Of a stretch of DNA of 13,044 bases, positions 6,676 to 13,044 are shown in pieces. A program made the translations under genes and the position numbers. The notes under the pieces were generated by a model that saw only the letters and a program-made list of their open reading frames with translations, made no database searches and was not told the origin of the DNA. The stretch comes from Rubrobacter sp. GTDB lineage: Bacteria; Actinomycetota; Rubrobacteria; Rubrobacterales; Rubrobacteraceae. Each line of letters opens with the position of its first letter. The stretch's first letter is position 1. Location of the stretch: assembly GCA_013815575.1 (NCBI GenBank), contig JACDFX010000011.1, positions 1-13,044 of the forward strand. The letters are read 5' to 3'.

Positions 6676-7609
6676 CTAGCCCCTCGCTCTCCAGGGAGTA
6701 CCCGTATTCCAGAAGCTTGGAGCGGATCTCGTCGACGCTCTTCATCCCGAGGTTGCGGATGTTCATGAGCTCTTCCTCGGTCATCGTCGCGAGCTGGCCT
6801 ATGGTGTCGACGCCCTCGCGCTTGAGGCAGTTGTAGGAGCGAACGGTCAGCTCCAGGTCCTCGACCGGGCGCTCGTCCTGGATAACGGCCCGCCCGCCGC
6901 GCTGCCGGCCCTCGACGGCGCCCTGCACCTGGTAGCCGTCGGTAAACAGCCCCAGGTAGTCCATGAGCTGCTTGGAGGCGTCCTGCACGGCCTCTTGGGG
7001 CTCTATACGGCCGTCGGTAAAGACCTCCATGCGCAGCGAGTCGAGGTCGGCCCTGGCGCCGGCGCGCGTCTCCGCGACGGAGTAGTTCACCCGCTGCACC
7101 GGCGAGAACAGCGAGTCAACGGCGATGACCCCGATGGGATCGGCGTCGCTCTTGTTGCCCTCGGCCCGGCGGTAGCCCTGGCCCAACTCGATGGTGAGGC
7201 GCATGTCGAGGTGTCCGCCCGAGGAGACGCTCGCTATGTAGGCAGAGGGGTCCACGACCTCCACGTCGGCCTTGACCTCGATGTCCCCCGCGGTCACCTC
7301 GCCGGGGCCGTCCTTCTGGATCTGGAGCTCTATAGGCTCGTCGCGCTCCAGCTTAAACTTGAGCCCCTTGAGGTTGAGGATAATGTCAACGACGTCTTCC
7401 TTCACGTCGGGGATCGTCGAGAACTCGTGGCTGACGCCCTCGATCCGGATCTTGGTGATCGCGGCCCCCGTGAGACCGCTTAGCATCACGCGGCGCAAGG
7501 AGTTGCCTATGGTGTGCCCAAGACCTCTCGGGAGCGGCTCGGCCACAAAGGTGCCGCGCCTCTCCTCTTCTTCTTCAACCCTGAAACGGGGGGGTGCTAT
7601 ATCCAACAT
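6662..7609 (-). CDS. rpoA: DNA-directed RNA polymerase subunit alpha
   Basis: Scaffold subunit whose dimer starts RNA polymerase assembly; its C-terminal domain contacts UP elements and activators. The N-terminal domain contains the characteristic EPLPRGLGHTIGNSLRR and LLS-like LSGLTGAAITKIRIEGVSHEF segments. A linker near 225-250 leads to the C-terminal domain with LTVRSYNCLKREG (the DNA-contacting Arg and Asn of the helix are present) and NIRNLGMKSVDEI. About 315 residues, normal. The start is taken as ATG at 7607-7609, giving MLDIAPPRF. An in-frame TTG two codons upstream (7613-7615) sits closer to the AGGTGG sequence at 7620-7625 and is a fair alternative that adds only Met-Thr. The 3' end overlaps rplQ by 14 bases. 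Confidence 0.96.
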   Translation of the reverse strand: MLDIAPPRFRVEEEEERRGTFVAEPLPRGLGHTIGNSLRRVMLSGLTGAAITKIRIEGVSHEFSTIPDVKEDVVDIILNLKGLKFKLERDEPIELQIQKDGPGEVTAGDIEVKADVEVVDPSAYIASVSSGGHLDMRLTIELGQGYRRAEGNKSDADPIGVIAVDSLFSPVQRVNYSVAETRAGARADLDSLRMEVFTDGRIEPQEAVQDASKQLMDYLGLFTDGYQVQGAVEGRQRGGRAVIQDERPVEDLELTVRSYNCLKREGVDTIGQLATMTEEELMNIRNLGMKSVDEIRSKLLEYGYSLESEGLDEAR

Positions 7610-7642
7610 CGTCAAAAAACCACCTGCTCGGAGAAAACTCTG

Positions 7643-8245
7643 TTAACGGCTGTAAAACTCGATGATGAGCGACTCTTCGACGGGCGTGTCGATCTCGTCG
7701 CGCCCCGGCGAGTGAAGTAGCCTGCCCGTAAAGTTATCGTGGTCGGCCTCCAGCCACGCCGGGACCGCCACCACGTTCTCGACGGCACCCACTATGGGCT
7801 CCAGGTTTCGGCTCTTCTCCCTGATCGACACGACGTCGCCAGGCTTCAGAATCGCCGAAGGGATGTTGTGCTTGCGGCCGTTCAGGAGAAAGTGGCCGTG
7901 GACGACGAGCTGCCGCGACTGCGGCCTGCTGCTCGAGAAGCCCATCCGGTAGACCACGTTGTCCATCCGGAGCTCCATCTGCCTGAGCAGGTTCTCACCC
8001 GAGACGCCCTGCATCCGGGTGGCCTTGTCGTAGGCCCGCCTGAACTGCTTCTCGGAGACCCCGTAGTACCAGCGGGCCTTCTGCTTCTCCAGAAGCCGCA
8101 TCCCGTACTCAGTCTGCCTCTGCCTGCCCCGGCCGTGCTCGCCCGGAGGATAGGGCTTCTTTTCGAGCGGGTTTTTCCGCATCGACGAGAGCATGACCCC
8201 AGCCCGCCGGTCTCGCCGGCCCCTCGGTCCCGTGTATCGCGCCAT
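7643..8245 (-). CDS. rpsD: 30S ribosomal protein S4 (zinc-free type)
   Basis: Primary 16S rRNA-binding protein that nucleates assembly of the small subunit body and contributes to decoding accuracy. The 200 residues begin MARYTGPRGRRDRRAG and contain KKPYPPGEHG, EKQKARWYYGVSEKQFRR, and an S4 RNA-binding domain (about 95-155) with RMDNVVYRMGFSSSRPQSRQLVVHGH, and end in the conserved LIIEFYSR. The N-terminal region carries no cysteines, so this is the C-minus form that does not bind zinc, as in Bacillus and many actinobacteria. It starts seven bases after the rpsK stop, with a G-rich ribosome-binding stretch formed by the end of rpsK. S4 is the autogenous repressor of the alpha operon in E. coli; no leader structure of that type could be recognised here. 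Confidence 0.97.
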   Translation of the reverse strand: MARYTGPRGRRDRRAGVMLSSMRKNPLEKKPYPPGEHGRGRQRQTEYGMRLLEKQKARWYYGVSEKQFRRAYDKATRMQGVSGENLLRQMELRMDNVVYRMGFSSSRPQSRQLVVHGHFLLNGRKHNIPSAILKPGDVVSIREKSRNLEPIVGAVENVVAVPAWLEADHDNFTGRLLHSPGRDEIDTPVEESLIIEFYSR

Positions 8246-8252
8246 CTCTAAA

Positions 8253-8675
8253 CTACCCCCTGCGCCTCTTGGTCGGACGGCAACCGTTGTGCGGCTGGCC
8301 CGTCACGTCCCTGATACCGAGAACCTCGACGCCCATCGACTGGAAAGTCCTGGCCGCCATGTCCCGGCCCGAGCCGTGGCCCTTCACTTCTATGTCCACG
8401 CGCCTGACACCCTGGTCCATCGCCTTGTTCGCGCAGCTCTCGGCCGTCATCTGGGCCGCGTAGGGCGTGCTCTTGCGGCTCCCCTTGAACCCCAGAGTCC
8501 CCGCCGACTCCCAGGCGATGACGTTCCCCTCCTGGTCGCTCACGGAGACGATGGTGTTGTTGAAGGAGCTCTTGATGTGGACGATGCCGGTCGTGATGTT
8601 GCGACGGACCTTGCGCCGCTGCCGGCTCGCTCCGCGCTGGTTGCCCCTGCGCGGCTGCTGCCTCTGCCTACCCAT
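8253..8675 (-). CDS. rpsK: 30S ribosomal protein S11
   Basis: Platform protein of the small subunit that contacts the 3' domain of 16S rRNA near the mRNA exit. The 140 residues comprise a long basic N-terminal tail (about 1-25, rich in Arg and Gln), then [46 protein letters not shown] and the conserved C-terminal [13 protein letters not shown]. The ATG directly abuts the rpsM TAA (TAAATG), so the two are translationally coupled. The N-terminal tail is about ten residues longer than in E. coli, which is common in actinobacteria. Confidence 0.97.
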   Translation of the reverse strand: MGRQRQQPRRGNQRGASRQRRKVRRNITTGIVHIKSSFNNTIVSVSDQEGNVIAWESAGTLGFKGSRKSTPYAAQMTAESCANKAMDQGVRRVDIEVKGHGSGRDMAARTFQSMGVEVLGIRDVTGQPHNGCRPTKRRRG

Positions 8676-9050
8676 TTACTTAGCCCTCTTTCTTCCGCCG
8701 ATGGACGGCTTCGGCCCCTTACGCTGGCGGGCGTTCGTCTTCGTCCGCTGGCCCCGCACGGGGAGTCCCCGGCGGTGCCGGATGCCCCTGTAGGTGCCGA
8801 TCTCTATGAGCCGCCTGATGTTCTGGGTGTTCTCCCGCCTCAGGTCACCCTCGACCTGGAGGTTCTGGTCGATAAAGGCCCGGATCTTCCCGACCTCGCC
8901 CTCGGCCAGATCCCTGACCTTCGTGTCCGGGTCAACCTCGGTCTCGGCCAGGATCTTCTTGGCCGTCGAACGGCCGACGCCGAAGACGTAGGTGAGCCCG
9001 ATCTCGACGCGCTTCTCACGCGGCAGGTCTATGCCCGCTATCCGTGCCAT
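8676..9050 (-). CDS. rpsM: 30S ribosomal protein S13
   Basis: Head protein of the small subunit that contacts P-site tRNA and forms bridges with the large subunit. The 124 residues start [21 protein letters not shown], contain [11 protein letters not shown], the helical centre, and the hallmark [19 protein letters not shown], and end in a basic tail that reaches the P site ([15 protein letters not shown]). The ATG lies one base after the rpmJ stop. The order infA-rpmJ-rpsM-rpsK-rpsD-rpoA-rplQ is the standard one in Gram-positive bacteria. Confidence 0.97.
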   Translation of the reverse strand: MARIAGIDLPREKRVEIGLTYVFGVGRSTAKKILAETEVDPDTKVRDLAEGEVGKIRAFIDQNLQVEGDLRRENTQNIRRLIEIGTYRGIRHRRGLPVRGQRTKTNARQRKGPKPSIGGRKRAK

Positions 9051-9051
9051 C

Positions 9052-9165
9052 CTATCCCTGCCTCTGCTTGTGCCGGGGGTTCGGGCAGATCACCCTGACC
9101 ACGCCCCGTCGGCGTATGACCTTGCACCTGTCGCACATAGGCTTCACGCTCGCCCGTACTTTCAC
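9052..9165 (-). CDS. rpmJ: 50S ribosomal protein L36 (zinc-binding type)
   Basis: Smallest ribosomal protein, part of the large subunit. The 37-residue product is [20 protein letters not shown] followed by a short strand and a tail ending PRHKQRQG. The zinc ligands are complete: Cys11, Cys14, Cys27 and His33. It starts with GTG at 9163-9165, preceded by a good AAGGAG at 9172-9177 with a six-base spacer, and ends one base before rpsM. The sequence closely resembles actinobacterial L36 proteins as I remember them. Confidence 0.96.
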   Translation of the reverse strand: MKVRASVKPMCDRCKVIRRRGVVRVICPNPRHKQRQG

Positions 9166-9171
9166 AACCGT

Positions 9172-9177
9172 CTCCTT
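9172..9177 (-). promoter_or_regulatory. Ribosome-binding site of rpmJ
   Basis: AAGGAG on the minus strand, six bases before the GTG at 9165. It fixes the non-ATG start of this small gene. Confidence 0.7.
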
Positions 9178-9192
9178 CTGCCCTTTATCTCT

Positions 9193-9414
9193 TTAGGTCC
9201 TGAACCTGTAAGTGATCCGTCCCCGGCTCAAGTCGTAGGGGCTCAACTCCACCTTCACCCGATCCCCCGGGAGTATCCGGATGTAGTTCATCCGCATCTT
9301 CCCCGAGATGTGCGCCAACACGTTGTGCCCGTTGTCCAACTCGACACGGAACTGCGTGTTCGGCAGCGCCTCGGTGATGGCGCCTTCAACCTCTATGACG
9401 TCTTCCTTGGCCAA
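9193..9414 (-). CDS. infA: Translation initiation factor IF-1
   Basis: Binds the A site of the 30S subunit and assists IF2 and IF3 during initiation. The 73-residue product is one OB-fold domain: [21 protein letters not shown], the RNA-binding [18 protein letters not shown], and [21 protein letters not shown] at the C-terminus. The start is TTG at 9412-9414, giving the canonical second residues AKED. It is supported by GAGGAGG at 9418-9424 and by the absence of any ATG or GTG at a suitable place. The open frame continues far upstream to about 9621 but overlaps map and has no family similarity there. A 95-base AT-rich gap separates it from map and may hold a promoter. Confidence 0.95.
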   Translation of the reverse strand: MAKEDVIEVEGAITEALPNTQFRVELDNGHNVLAHISGKMRMNYIRILPGDRVKVELSPYDLSRGRITYRFRT

Positions 9415-9417
9415 GGA

Positions 9418-9424
9418 CCTCCTC
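9418..9424 (-). promoter_or_regulatory. Strong ribosome-binding site of infA
   Basis: GAGGAGG on the minus strand, three bases before the TTG at 9414. The strong match compensates for the weak start codon and decides the short IF-1 model over the long upstream open frame. Confidence 0.65.
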
Positions 9425-9463
9425 TTTCTAAAGTAGTTACAAAATGATTGGAGCCAAACGCTT

Positions 9464-9491
9464 ATCTTATCACGCCGGCTCGGCTTCTCAC
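9464..9491 (-). promoter_or_regulatory. Candidate internal promoter upstream of infA
   Basis: In the only sizeable gap of the ribosomal cluster, the minus strand shows GTGAGA (9486-9491, four of six matches to a -35 box), a 16-base spacer, and TGATAAGAT (9464-9472), an extended -10 whose hexamer TAAGAT matches four of six positions. Transcription would start near 9457, leaving a leader of about 40 bases that is AT-rich in an otherwise GC-rich window and includes the infA ribosome-binding site. A second, poorer candidate (TTGGCT at 9452-9457, TACTTT at 9430-9435) would start too close to the ribosome-binding site. This is pattern reading only. Confidence 0.35.
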
Positions 9492-9509
9492 ACCGCTTAC
9501 TCGCCTCTC

Positions 9510-10292
9510 CTACTCGCCCGAGCCCCCGTTCTCCGTCAACACCCACGGGCCGTTCTGCGTTACGGCGACCGTGTGCTCGAAGTGGGCCGAGAGCGAGCGG
9601 TCGGCGGTGTAGATGGACCACTTGTCCCCCTCGTCGAGGTCTATCTCGTAGTCCCCGAGCGTGATCATGGGCTCTATCGCGAACGTCATCCCCGGCAGAA
9701 GCTTTACCCCGGTCCCCTTCTCACCGTAGTTCGGGATCTGCGGGTCCTCGTGCATGTCCCGCCCGACCCCGTGGGAAACCAGGTCGCGGACGACCCCGTA
9801 ACCCTTCGCCTCCGCGACGGACTGTATGGCGTGCCCGACGTCCCCTAGCCTGTTCCCGTCCCGCATCGCCTCCGTCGCCGCCGCCAGGCATTCCCGCGTC
9901 GTCCGGAGAAGCCCGCTCGTCTCGTCCGGCACCTCACCGATGGCGACCGTGGTGGCGGCGTCGGTGACGAAGCCCTTGTAGCGGACGCCGACGTCGATGG
10001 AGAGGATGTCGCCGTCTTTCAGGCGGTAGGGGCCGGGGACGCCGTGGACGATCATGGCGTTCGGGGAGGCGCAGATGGAGCCCGGGAAGTCCGGGGCCCC
10101 GGGGCCGCCGGGGTAGCCCTTGAACTCCGGCGTACCGCCGTGGGAGCGGATAAAGTCTTCCGCCATCCCGTCGAGGTCGCCGGTTGTGACGCCGGGGCGG
10201 GCGTTCTCAGAGAGCATCTTCAGGCAGGCGGCCGTGATCTCGCCCCCCTCCCGCATCGCCGCGAGCTCCGATTTGCTCTTGCGGACGATCAA
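9510..10292 (-). CDS. map: Methionine aminopeptidase, type I
   Basis: Removes the N-terminal methionine from new proteins in the cytoplasm. The 260 residues carry the full set of dinuclear metal ligands of the pita-bread fold: Asp100 (SIDVG), Asp111 (TDAATT), His174 (SHGVGR), Glu207 (IEPMIT) and Glu239 (FEHTV). The conserved substrate-site His is at 83 (IVHGVPG). Residues 57-72 read [16 protein letters not shown], roughly seven or eight residues longer than the usual FKGYxGFxGS turn, a small Gly/Pro-rich insertion. The start is TTG at 10290-10292, overlapping the adk stop as TTGA, with GAGGA a few bases upstream. The order secY-adk-map-infA is standard in Gram-positive bacteria. Confidence 0.96.
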   Translation of the reverse strand: MIVRKSKSELAAMREGGEITAACLKMLSENARPGVTTGDLDGMAEDFIRSHGGTPEFKGYPGGPGAPDFPGSICASPNAMIVHGVPGPYRLKDGDILSIDVGVRYKGFVTDAATTVAIGEVPDETSGLLRTTRECLAAATEAMRDGNRLGDVGHAIQSVAEAKGYGVVRDLVSHGVGRDMHEDPQIPNYGEKGTGVKLLPGMTFAIEPMITLGDYEIDLDEGDKWSIYTADRSLSAHFEHTVAVTQNGPWVLTENGGSGE

Positions 10293-10927
10293 GCGTCTTC
10301 CTCGCCCACGGCCGACAGGATCTCCTCGGTTATCTCCGGGATGCCCTGCCTCGCGTCCACGGTGGTCAGCAAACCGCGTTCGGCGTAGTAGTCCTTCAGG
10401 GGCTCCGTATGCTCGTGGTAGATGTCCAGCCGGCGACGGATGGCCTCTTCGGTGTCGTCCTTGCGCTGAACGAAGGGACCGGGGTCCTCCTCGGAATCTC
10501 CCGGCGGCGGGTCGTGCTCGACGTGGTAGACCCGGCCCGTCGCGTCGCTCGTGCGGCGGCCAGAGAGCCGCGTGACGAGGTCGTCGTCCGGGGCTTCGAG
10601 CGCCACGGCCGCGTCGAGCTCGATATCGAGGTCTTCGAGGGCGGCGTCTAGGGCCTTCGCCTGCGCCTCGTTGCGCGGGAAGCCGTCGAGCAGCCAGGCG
10701 TCGGCGTCGTCGAGGTAGGGTTTGGCCATCTCGACGATGATCTCGTCCGGAACCAGCTCGCCCCGGTCGTTGAAGTCCTGCACCTTCTGGCCGAGCTCCG
10801 AGCCGGACTTTATCTCGGCGCGGACGATGTCCCCGGTCGAGATGTGCTTCGCCCCGGTCTTCTGCGAGAGGCGTTGCGCCTGCGTGCCTTTGCCGGCCCC
10901 CTGGGGGCCCAAAAGAATGATCTTCAT
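10289..10927 (-). CDS. adk: Adenylate kinase
   Basis: Catalyses ATP + AMP = 2 ADP in the cytoplasm, balancing adenylate pools. The 212-residue length fits the long form with a full LID domain. Visible are the P-loop GPQGAGKGTQ at 7-16, HISTGDIVRAEI (AMP-binding domain), the LLDGFPRNEAQA segment near 79-90, and the LID opening with SGRRTSDATGRVYH. The LID holds an acidic, proline-rich stretch (about 136-149) and no cysteines, so it lacks the structural zinc seen in Bacillus-type enzymes. The ATG overlaps the secY stop (ATGA) and its own stop overlaps map (TTGA), consistent with tight coupling. Confidence 0.97.
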   Translation of the reverse strand: MKIILLGPQGAGKGTQAQRLSQKTGAKHISTGDIVRAEIKSGSELGQKVQDFNDRGELVPDEIIVEMAKPYLDDADAWLLDGFPRNEAQAKALDAALEDLDIELDAAVALEAPDDDLVTRLSGRRTSDATGRVYHVEHDPPPGDSEEDPGPFVQRKDDTEEAIRRRLDIYHEHTEPLKDYYAERGLLTTVDARQGIPEITEEILSAVGEEDA

Positions 10928-12198
10928 CGTTTCTTCAAGAACCCTTCGTAGTTGCGCATCATGAGCTGACTCTCGAGCTGGCGGACCGTGTCGAGCGAGA
11001 CGCCGACCACGATCAGCATGGAAGTGCCGCCGAGCAAGATCGTGCTGCCCAGGCCGAGGAGCGGCGAGATGATGTACGGTATCACCGCCACCAGCGCGAG
11101 GAAGGCCGCGCCGAAGAGCGTGATCCTGGTCAGCACGTTGTTCAGGTAGAGCGCCGTCTGCTGCCCAGGCCGGATGCCCGGCACGTACCCGCCGCTCTTC
11201 TTGAGGTTGTCCGCGTGCTCCACGGGGTTGAACTGCACCGCCGTGTAGAAGTAGGTGAACATGATGATGAGGAGCGCGTACAGGATCAGGTACGGCGCGC
11301 TGCTCGGGTCGAAGAAGCCCGCGATTCGGGTAAGCAACGAGTCCGGGTCACCCCCACCGGCGAACTCCGCCAGGATTACGGGGAATAGGAGCAGGGAGGA
11401 GGCGAAGATGATCGGGATGACCCCGGCCATGTTCACCTTCAGGGGTAGGTACGTCGTCCCGCCCTGGCTCATCCTGCGCCCGACCTGCCGCTTGGCGTAG
11501 GTGATCGGGATCCGGCGCTGGCCCTCGTTTACGAACACGATCGCCGCGATTATCATGACGGCGAGCAAGGCCAGAACCACTATCACCAGGATGCTGCCGT
11601 TCTCTATGAGCGCCCGAACGGCCTGTGGCGCCTGAGAGAGGATCGAGGCTGTGATTATCAGCGAGATTCCGTTCCCGAGGCCCCGCTGGCTTATGAGCTC
11701 GCCCATCCACATCGTTAGCATGACACCCGCGGTCAGCGTGAAGACGACGACCACCAGTTGCAGGATGCTGGCCCCGGCGAGCGCGCCGTCAGCCCGGAAG
11801 TAGAAGACGATCGCTATGGACTGGATCACGGCGAGCGCGAGCGTGAAGTAGCGGGTGTACTGCGTGATCTTCTGCTGCCCGGCCTCCCCCTCTTTGGAGA
11901 GCTCCTGCAGCCTGGGTATGGCGACCGTCATGAGCTGCATGACGATGGCCGCCGTGATATACGGCATGATACCCAGCGAGAAGATGGCGTAGTTGCTGAA
12001 CGCCCCGCCGGTAAACGCACTGAAGAGACTCGTTAAGGAGTTGTTGCCGCCGGGGCCGGCCCCACTCAGGGTCTGCGGGCTGATCCCGGGCAAGGGTATA
12101 TACGCCCCGAGCCTGTACAGGGCCAGGATCATAGCCGTGAACAGGAGCTTCTGGCGAAGCTCGGGTATCTTCCAGGCGTTGGCAAGGGATCCCAGCAT
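10924..12198 (-). CDS. secY: Preprotein translocase subunit SecY
   Basis: Central channel of the Sec translocon, exporting unfolded proteins and inserting membrane proteins together with SecE, SecG and SecA or the ribosome. The 424-residue length is typical and about ten membrane helices can be followed. The first helix is near 17-37, followed by GAYIPLPGI. Later come GISPQTL, the plug region after TM1, QRGLGNGISLIITASI near TM5, and VGRRMSQGGTTYLPLKVNMAGVIPIIFASS, the large cytoplasmic loop and TM7. RPGQQTALYLNNVLTRIT precedes TM9. The C-terminal VGVSLDTVRQLESQLMMRNYEGF is characteristic. The ATG lies one base after the rplO stop, and its end overlaps adk. Confidence 0.97.
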   Translation of the reverse strand: MLGSLANAWKIPELRQKLLFTAMILALYRLGAYIPLPGISPQTLSGAGPGGNNSLTSLFSAFTGGAFSNYAIFSLGIMPYITAAIVMQLMTVAIPRLQELSKEGEAGQQKITQYTRYFTLALAVIQSIAIVFYFRADGALAGASILQLVVVVFTLTAGVMLTMWMGELISQRGLGNGISLIITASILSQAPQAVRALIENGSILVIVVLALLAVMIIAAIVFVNEGQRRIPITYAKRQVGRRMSQGGTTYLPLKVNMAGVIPIIFASSLLLFPVILAEFAGGGDPDSLLTRIAGFFDPSSAPYLILYALLIIMFTYFYTAVQFNPVEHADNLKKSGGYVPGIRPGQQTALYLNNVLTRITLFGAAFLALVAVIPYIISPLLGLGSTILLGGTSMLIVVGVSLDTVRQLESQLMMRNYEGFLKKR

Positions 12199-12199
12199 G

Positions 12200-12661
12200 T
12201 TAGCGCTCCAGTACCTCGACGCTTCCGCCGCCCGCCTCTATCTTCGTCTTTGCCGTCTCGGAGAAGGCGTGGGCCCTGACCGTGACGGCCCGCCCGACCT
12301 CACCGTTGCCGAGGATCTTGACGAGCTTGGCCTTCTTCCTGACGAGCCCGGCGGCCCGCAACTCGTCCGGCCCTATCGTATCACCGGAGACCCCTTCGAG
12401 GTCCGAGATGTTGACCGGCGCGTAGTTGACCGGACGGGCGACGGTGTGCCGGCCCCTGGCCTGGCCCTTGAGGCGCGGCAGGCGCCGCTGCAGCGGCATC
12501 TGGCCACCCTCGTAGGCGGCGTGGGTGGAGGAGCCCGAGCGGGCGCCGGCGCCCTTGTGGCCGCGGCCGCTGGTCTTGCCTTTCCCCGAGCCGATCCCGC
12601 GCCCGACGCGCTTGCGCCCGCGCGTGGAGCCGGGGGCCGGGGAGATGTCGTTGAGCCTCAT
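12200..12661 (-). CDS. rplO: 50S ribosomal protein L15
   Basis: Large-subunit assembly protein binding 23S rRNA. The 153 residues have the long basic glycine-rich N-terminal arm (RKRVGRGIGSGKGKTSGRGH, then KGAGARSG), the conserved EGGQMPLQRRLPRLKG, and a globular C-terminal half with VNISDLEG and the KILGNGEV strand. Length is normal for bacteria. The ATG shares one base with the rpmD stop (TAATG), and secY starts one base after its own stop. The rpmD-rplO-secY order is the classical spc operon. Confidence 0.97.
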   Translation of the reverse strand: MRLNDISPAPGSTRGRKRVGRGIGSGKGKTSGRGHKGAGARSGSSTHAAYEGGQMPLQRRLPRLKGQARGRHTVARPVNYAPVNISDLEGVSGDTIGPDELRAAGLVRKKAKLVKILGNGEVGRAVTVRAHAFSETAKTKIEAGGGSVEVLER

Positions 12662-12846
12662 TACTCCTGCACCTCCTCGACGTGAACCAGGTGGCGCACC
12701 TTGTGGAGCATGCCCCTTATCTGGGGCGTGTCCCCGTGGACGCGCGAGTCCCTGATCCGCTTGAGCCCAAGGGCCTTGACCGTCCGCTTCTGGTCGCCCT
12801 TGGAACCGATAACGCTCTTTAGCTGAGTAACCTTCAGGGGGCTCAT
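12661..12846 (-). CDS. rpmD: 50S ribosomal protein L30
   Basis: Small protein of the large subunit. The 61 residues show [20 protein letters not shown], the [20 protein letters not shown] turn, and the terminal [15 protein letters not shown], all typical of bacterial L30. The ATG overlaps the rpsE stop as ATGA and its stop overlaps the rplO ATG by one base, so it is tightly coupled on both sides. Confidence 0.96.
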   Translation of the reverse strand: MSPLKVTQLKSVIGSKGDQKRTVKALGLKRIRDSRVHGDTPQIRGMLHKVRHLVHVEEVQE

Positions 12847-13044
12847 AGCGTGATCTTCACCCCCCGAGCCTGCTCGATGTCGGCCTTGGTGCGGAGCCTG
12901 CCGAGGCCCTCGACCGTAGCCTGAACCAGGTTGACGGCCGTCGTCGAGCCGAGCGCCTTCGTCAAGACGTCCTTGATACCGGCGAGCTCGAGCACCGCAC
13001 GAACCCCGCCGCCCGCGATAACCCCCGTACCCTCCGAGGCCGGC
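12843..13044 (-). CDS. rpsE: 30S ribosomal protein S5, C-terminal part (cut by window edge)
   Basis: The last 66 codons of S5, a small-subunit protein at the mRNA entrance that influences decoding fidelity. The visible part reads [20 protein letters not shown], then [20 protein letters not shown], then a helix and the ending ARGVKITL. This matches the C-terminal domain of bacterial S5 (the GTGVIAGG and KALGS motifs). The N-terminal domain and start lie beyond the right end of the window. The stop overlaps the rpmD start (ATGA). Confidence 0.95.
   Translation of the reverse strand, partial: PASEGTGVIAGGGVRAVLELAGIKDVLTKALGSTTAVNLVQATVEGLGRLRTKADIEQARGVKITL

Noticed and set aside
8193..9098. 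A 301-codon open frame on the plus strand across rpsD, rpsK and rpsM.
   Set aside because: It runs antisense across three ribosomal protein genes with perfect family matches. Its composition is typical of a GC-driven shadow frame.
9166..9192. An S4-binding autoregulatory leader, expected upstream of rpsM in E. coli-type alpha operons.
   Set aside because: rpmJ ends one base before rpsM and only a 27-base gap precedes rpmJ. There is no room for the pseudoknot and no matching fold was seen.
9430..9457. TTGGCT - 16 bases - TACTTT as the infA promoter.
   Set aside because: Its start point would fall at about the ribosome-binding site and remove part of it. The upstream extended -10 candidate fits better.
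9415..9621. Upstream extension of the infA reading frame to a 142-residue protein.
   Set aside because: The added part overlaps the end of map, has no IF-1 similarity, and the TTG at 9414 with GAGGAGG gives exactly the family N-terminus.

Overview
This window is a high-GC bacterial chromosome segment dominated by the distal half of the major ribosomal-protein supercluster, read on the minus strand. The order from right to left is rpsE(partial)-rpmD-rplO-secY-adk-map-infA-rpmJ-rpsM-rpsK-rpsD-rpoA-rplQ. The host is most likely an actinobacterium, perhaps a deep-branching one such as Rubrobacter or a relative. The reasons are the GC-rich coding, frequent GTG and TTG starts, an actinobacterial-style L36, a zinc-cysteine-free S4, and a methionine aminopeptidase with an SICASPN/VHG signature. 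The genus is an inference from memory of these families and was not tested by a search.

Right part (about 6310-13044, minus strand): translation and secretion core genes, packed with 4-base stop/start overlaps or gaps of a few bases. The only gap of any size in this part is about 95 bases between map and infA. It is AT-rich and may hold an internal promoter.

Middle (about 1035-6278, minus strand): the same transcription direction continues without a clear terminator. A luciferase-like flavin/F420 oxidoreductase comes first, then a complete energy-coupling module (ecfA1-ecfA2-ecfT), truA, a small-molecule O-methyltransferase and a MarR-type regulator. The rplQ-ecfA1-ecfA2-ecfT-truA block is a classical arrangement. 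The oxidoreductase is an insertion into it, and the methyltransferase and regulator stand where rplM-rpsI are often found after truA.

Left edge (1-870, plus strand): a membrane permease of a Mn/Zn/Fe-type ABC importer runs convergent to the minus-strand block. It probably overlaps the end of its ATPase partner, which lies mostly outside the window.

No tRNA, rRNA, CRISPR array, insertion sequence or long repeat was recognised. The window is mostly ordinary housekeeping sequence. The parts that deserve a second look are the accessory genes embedded in the operon (the oxidoreductase, and the methyltransferase plus MarR pair), the unusual run of non-ATG coupled starts, and the possible infA promoter.
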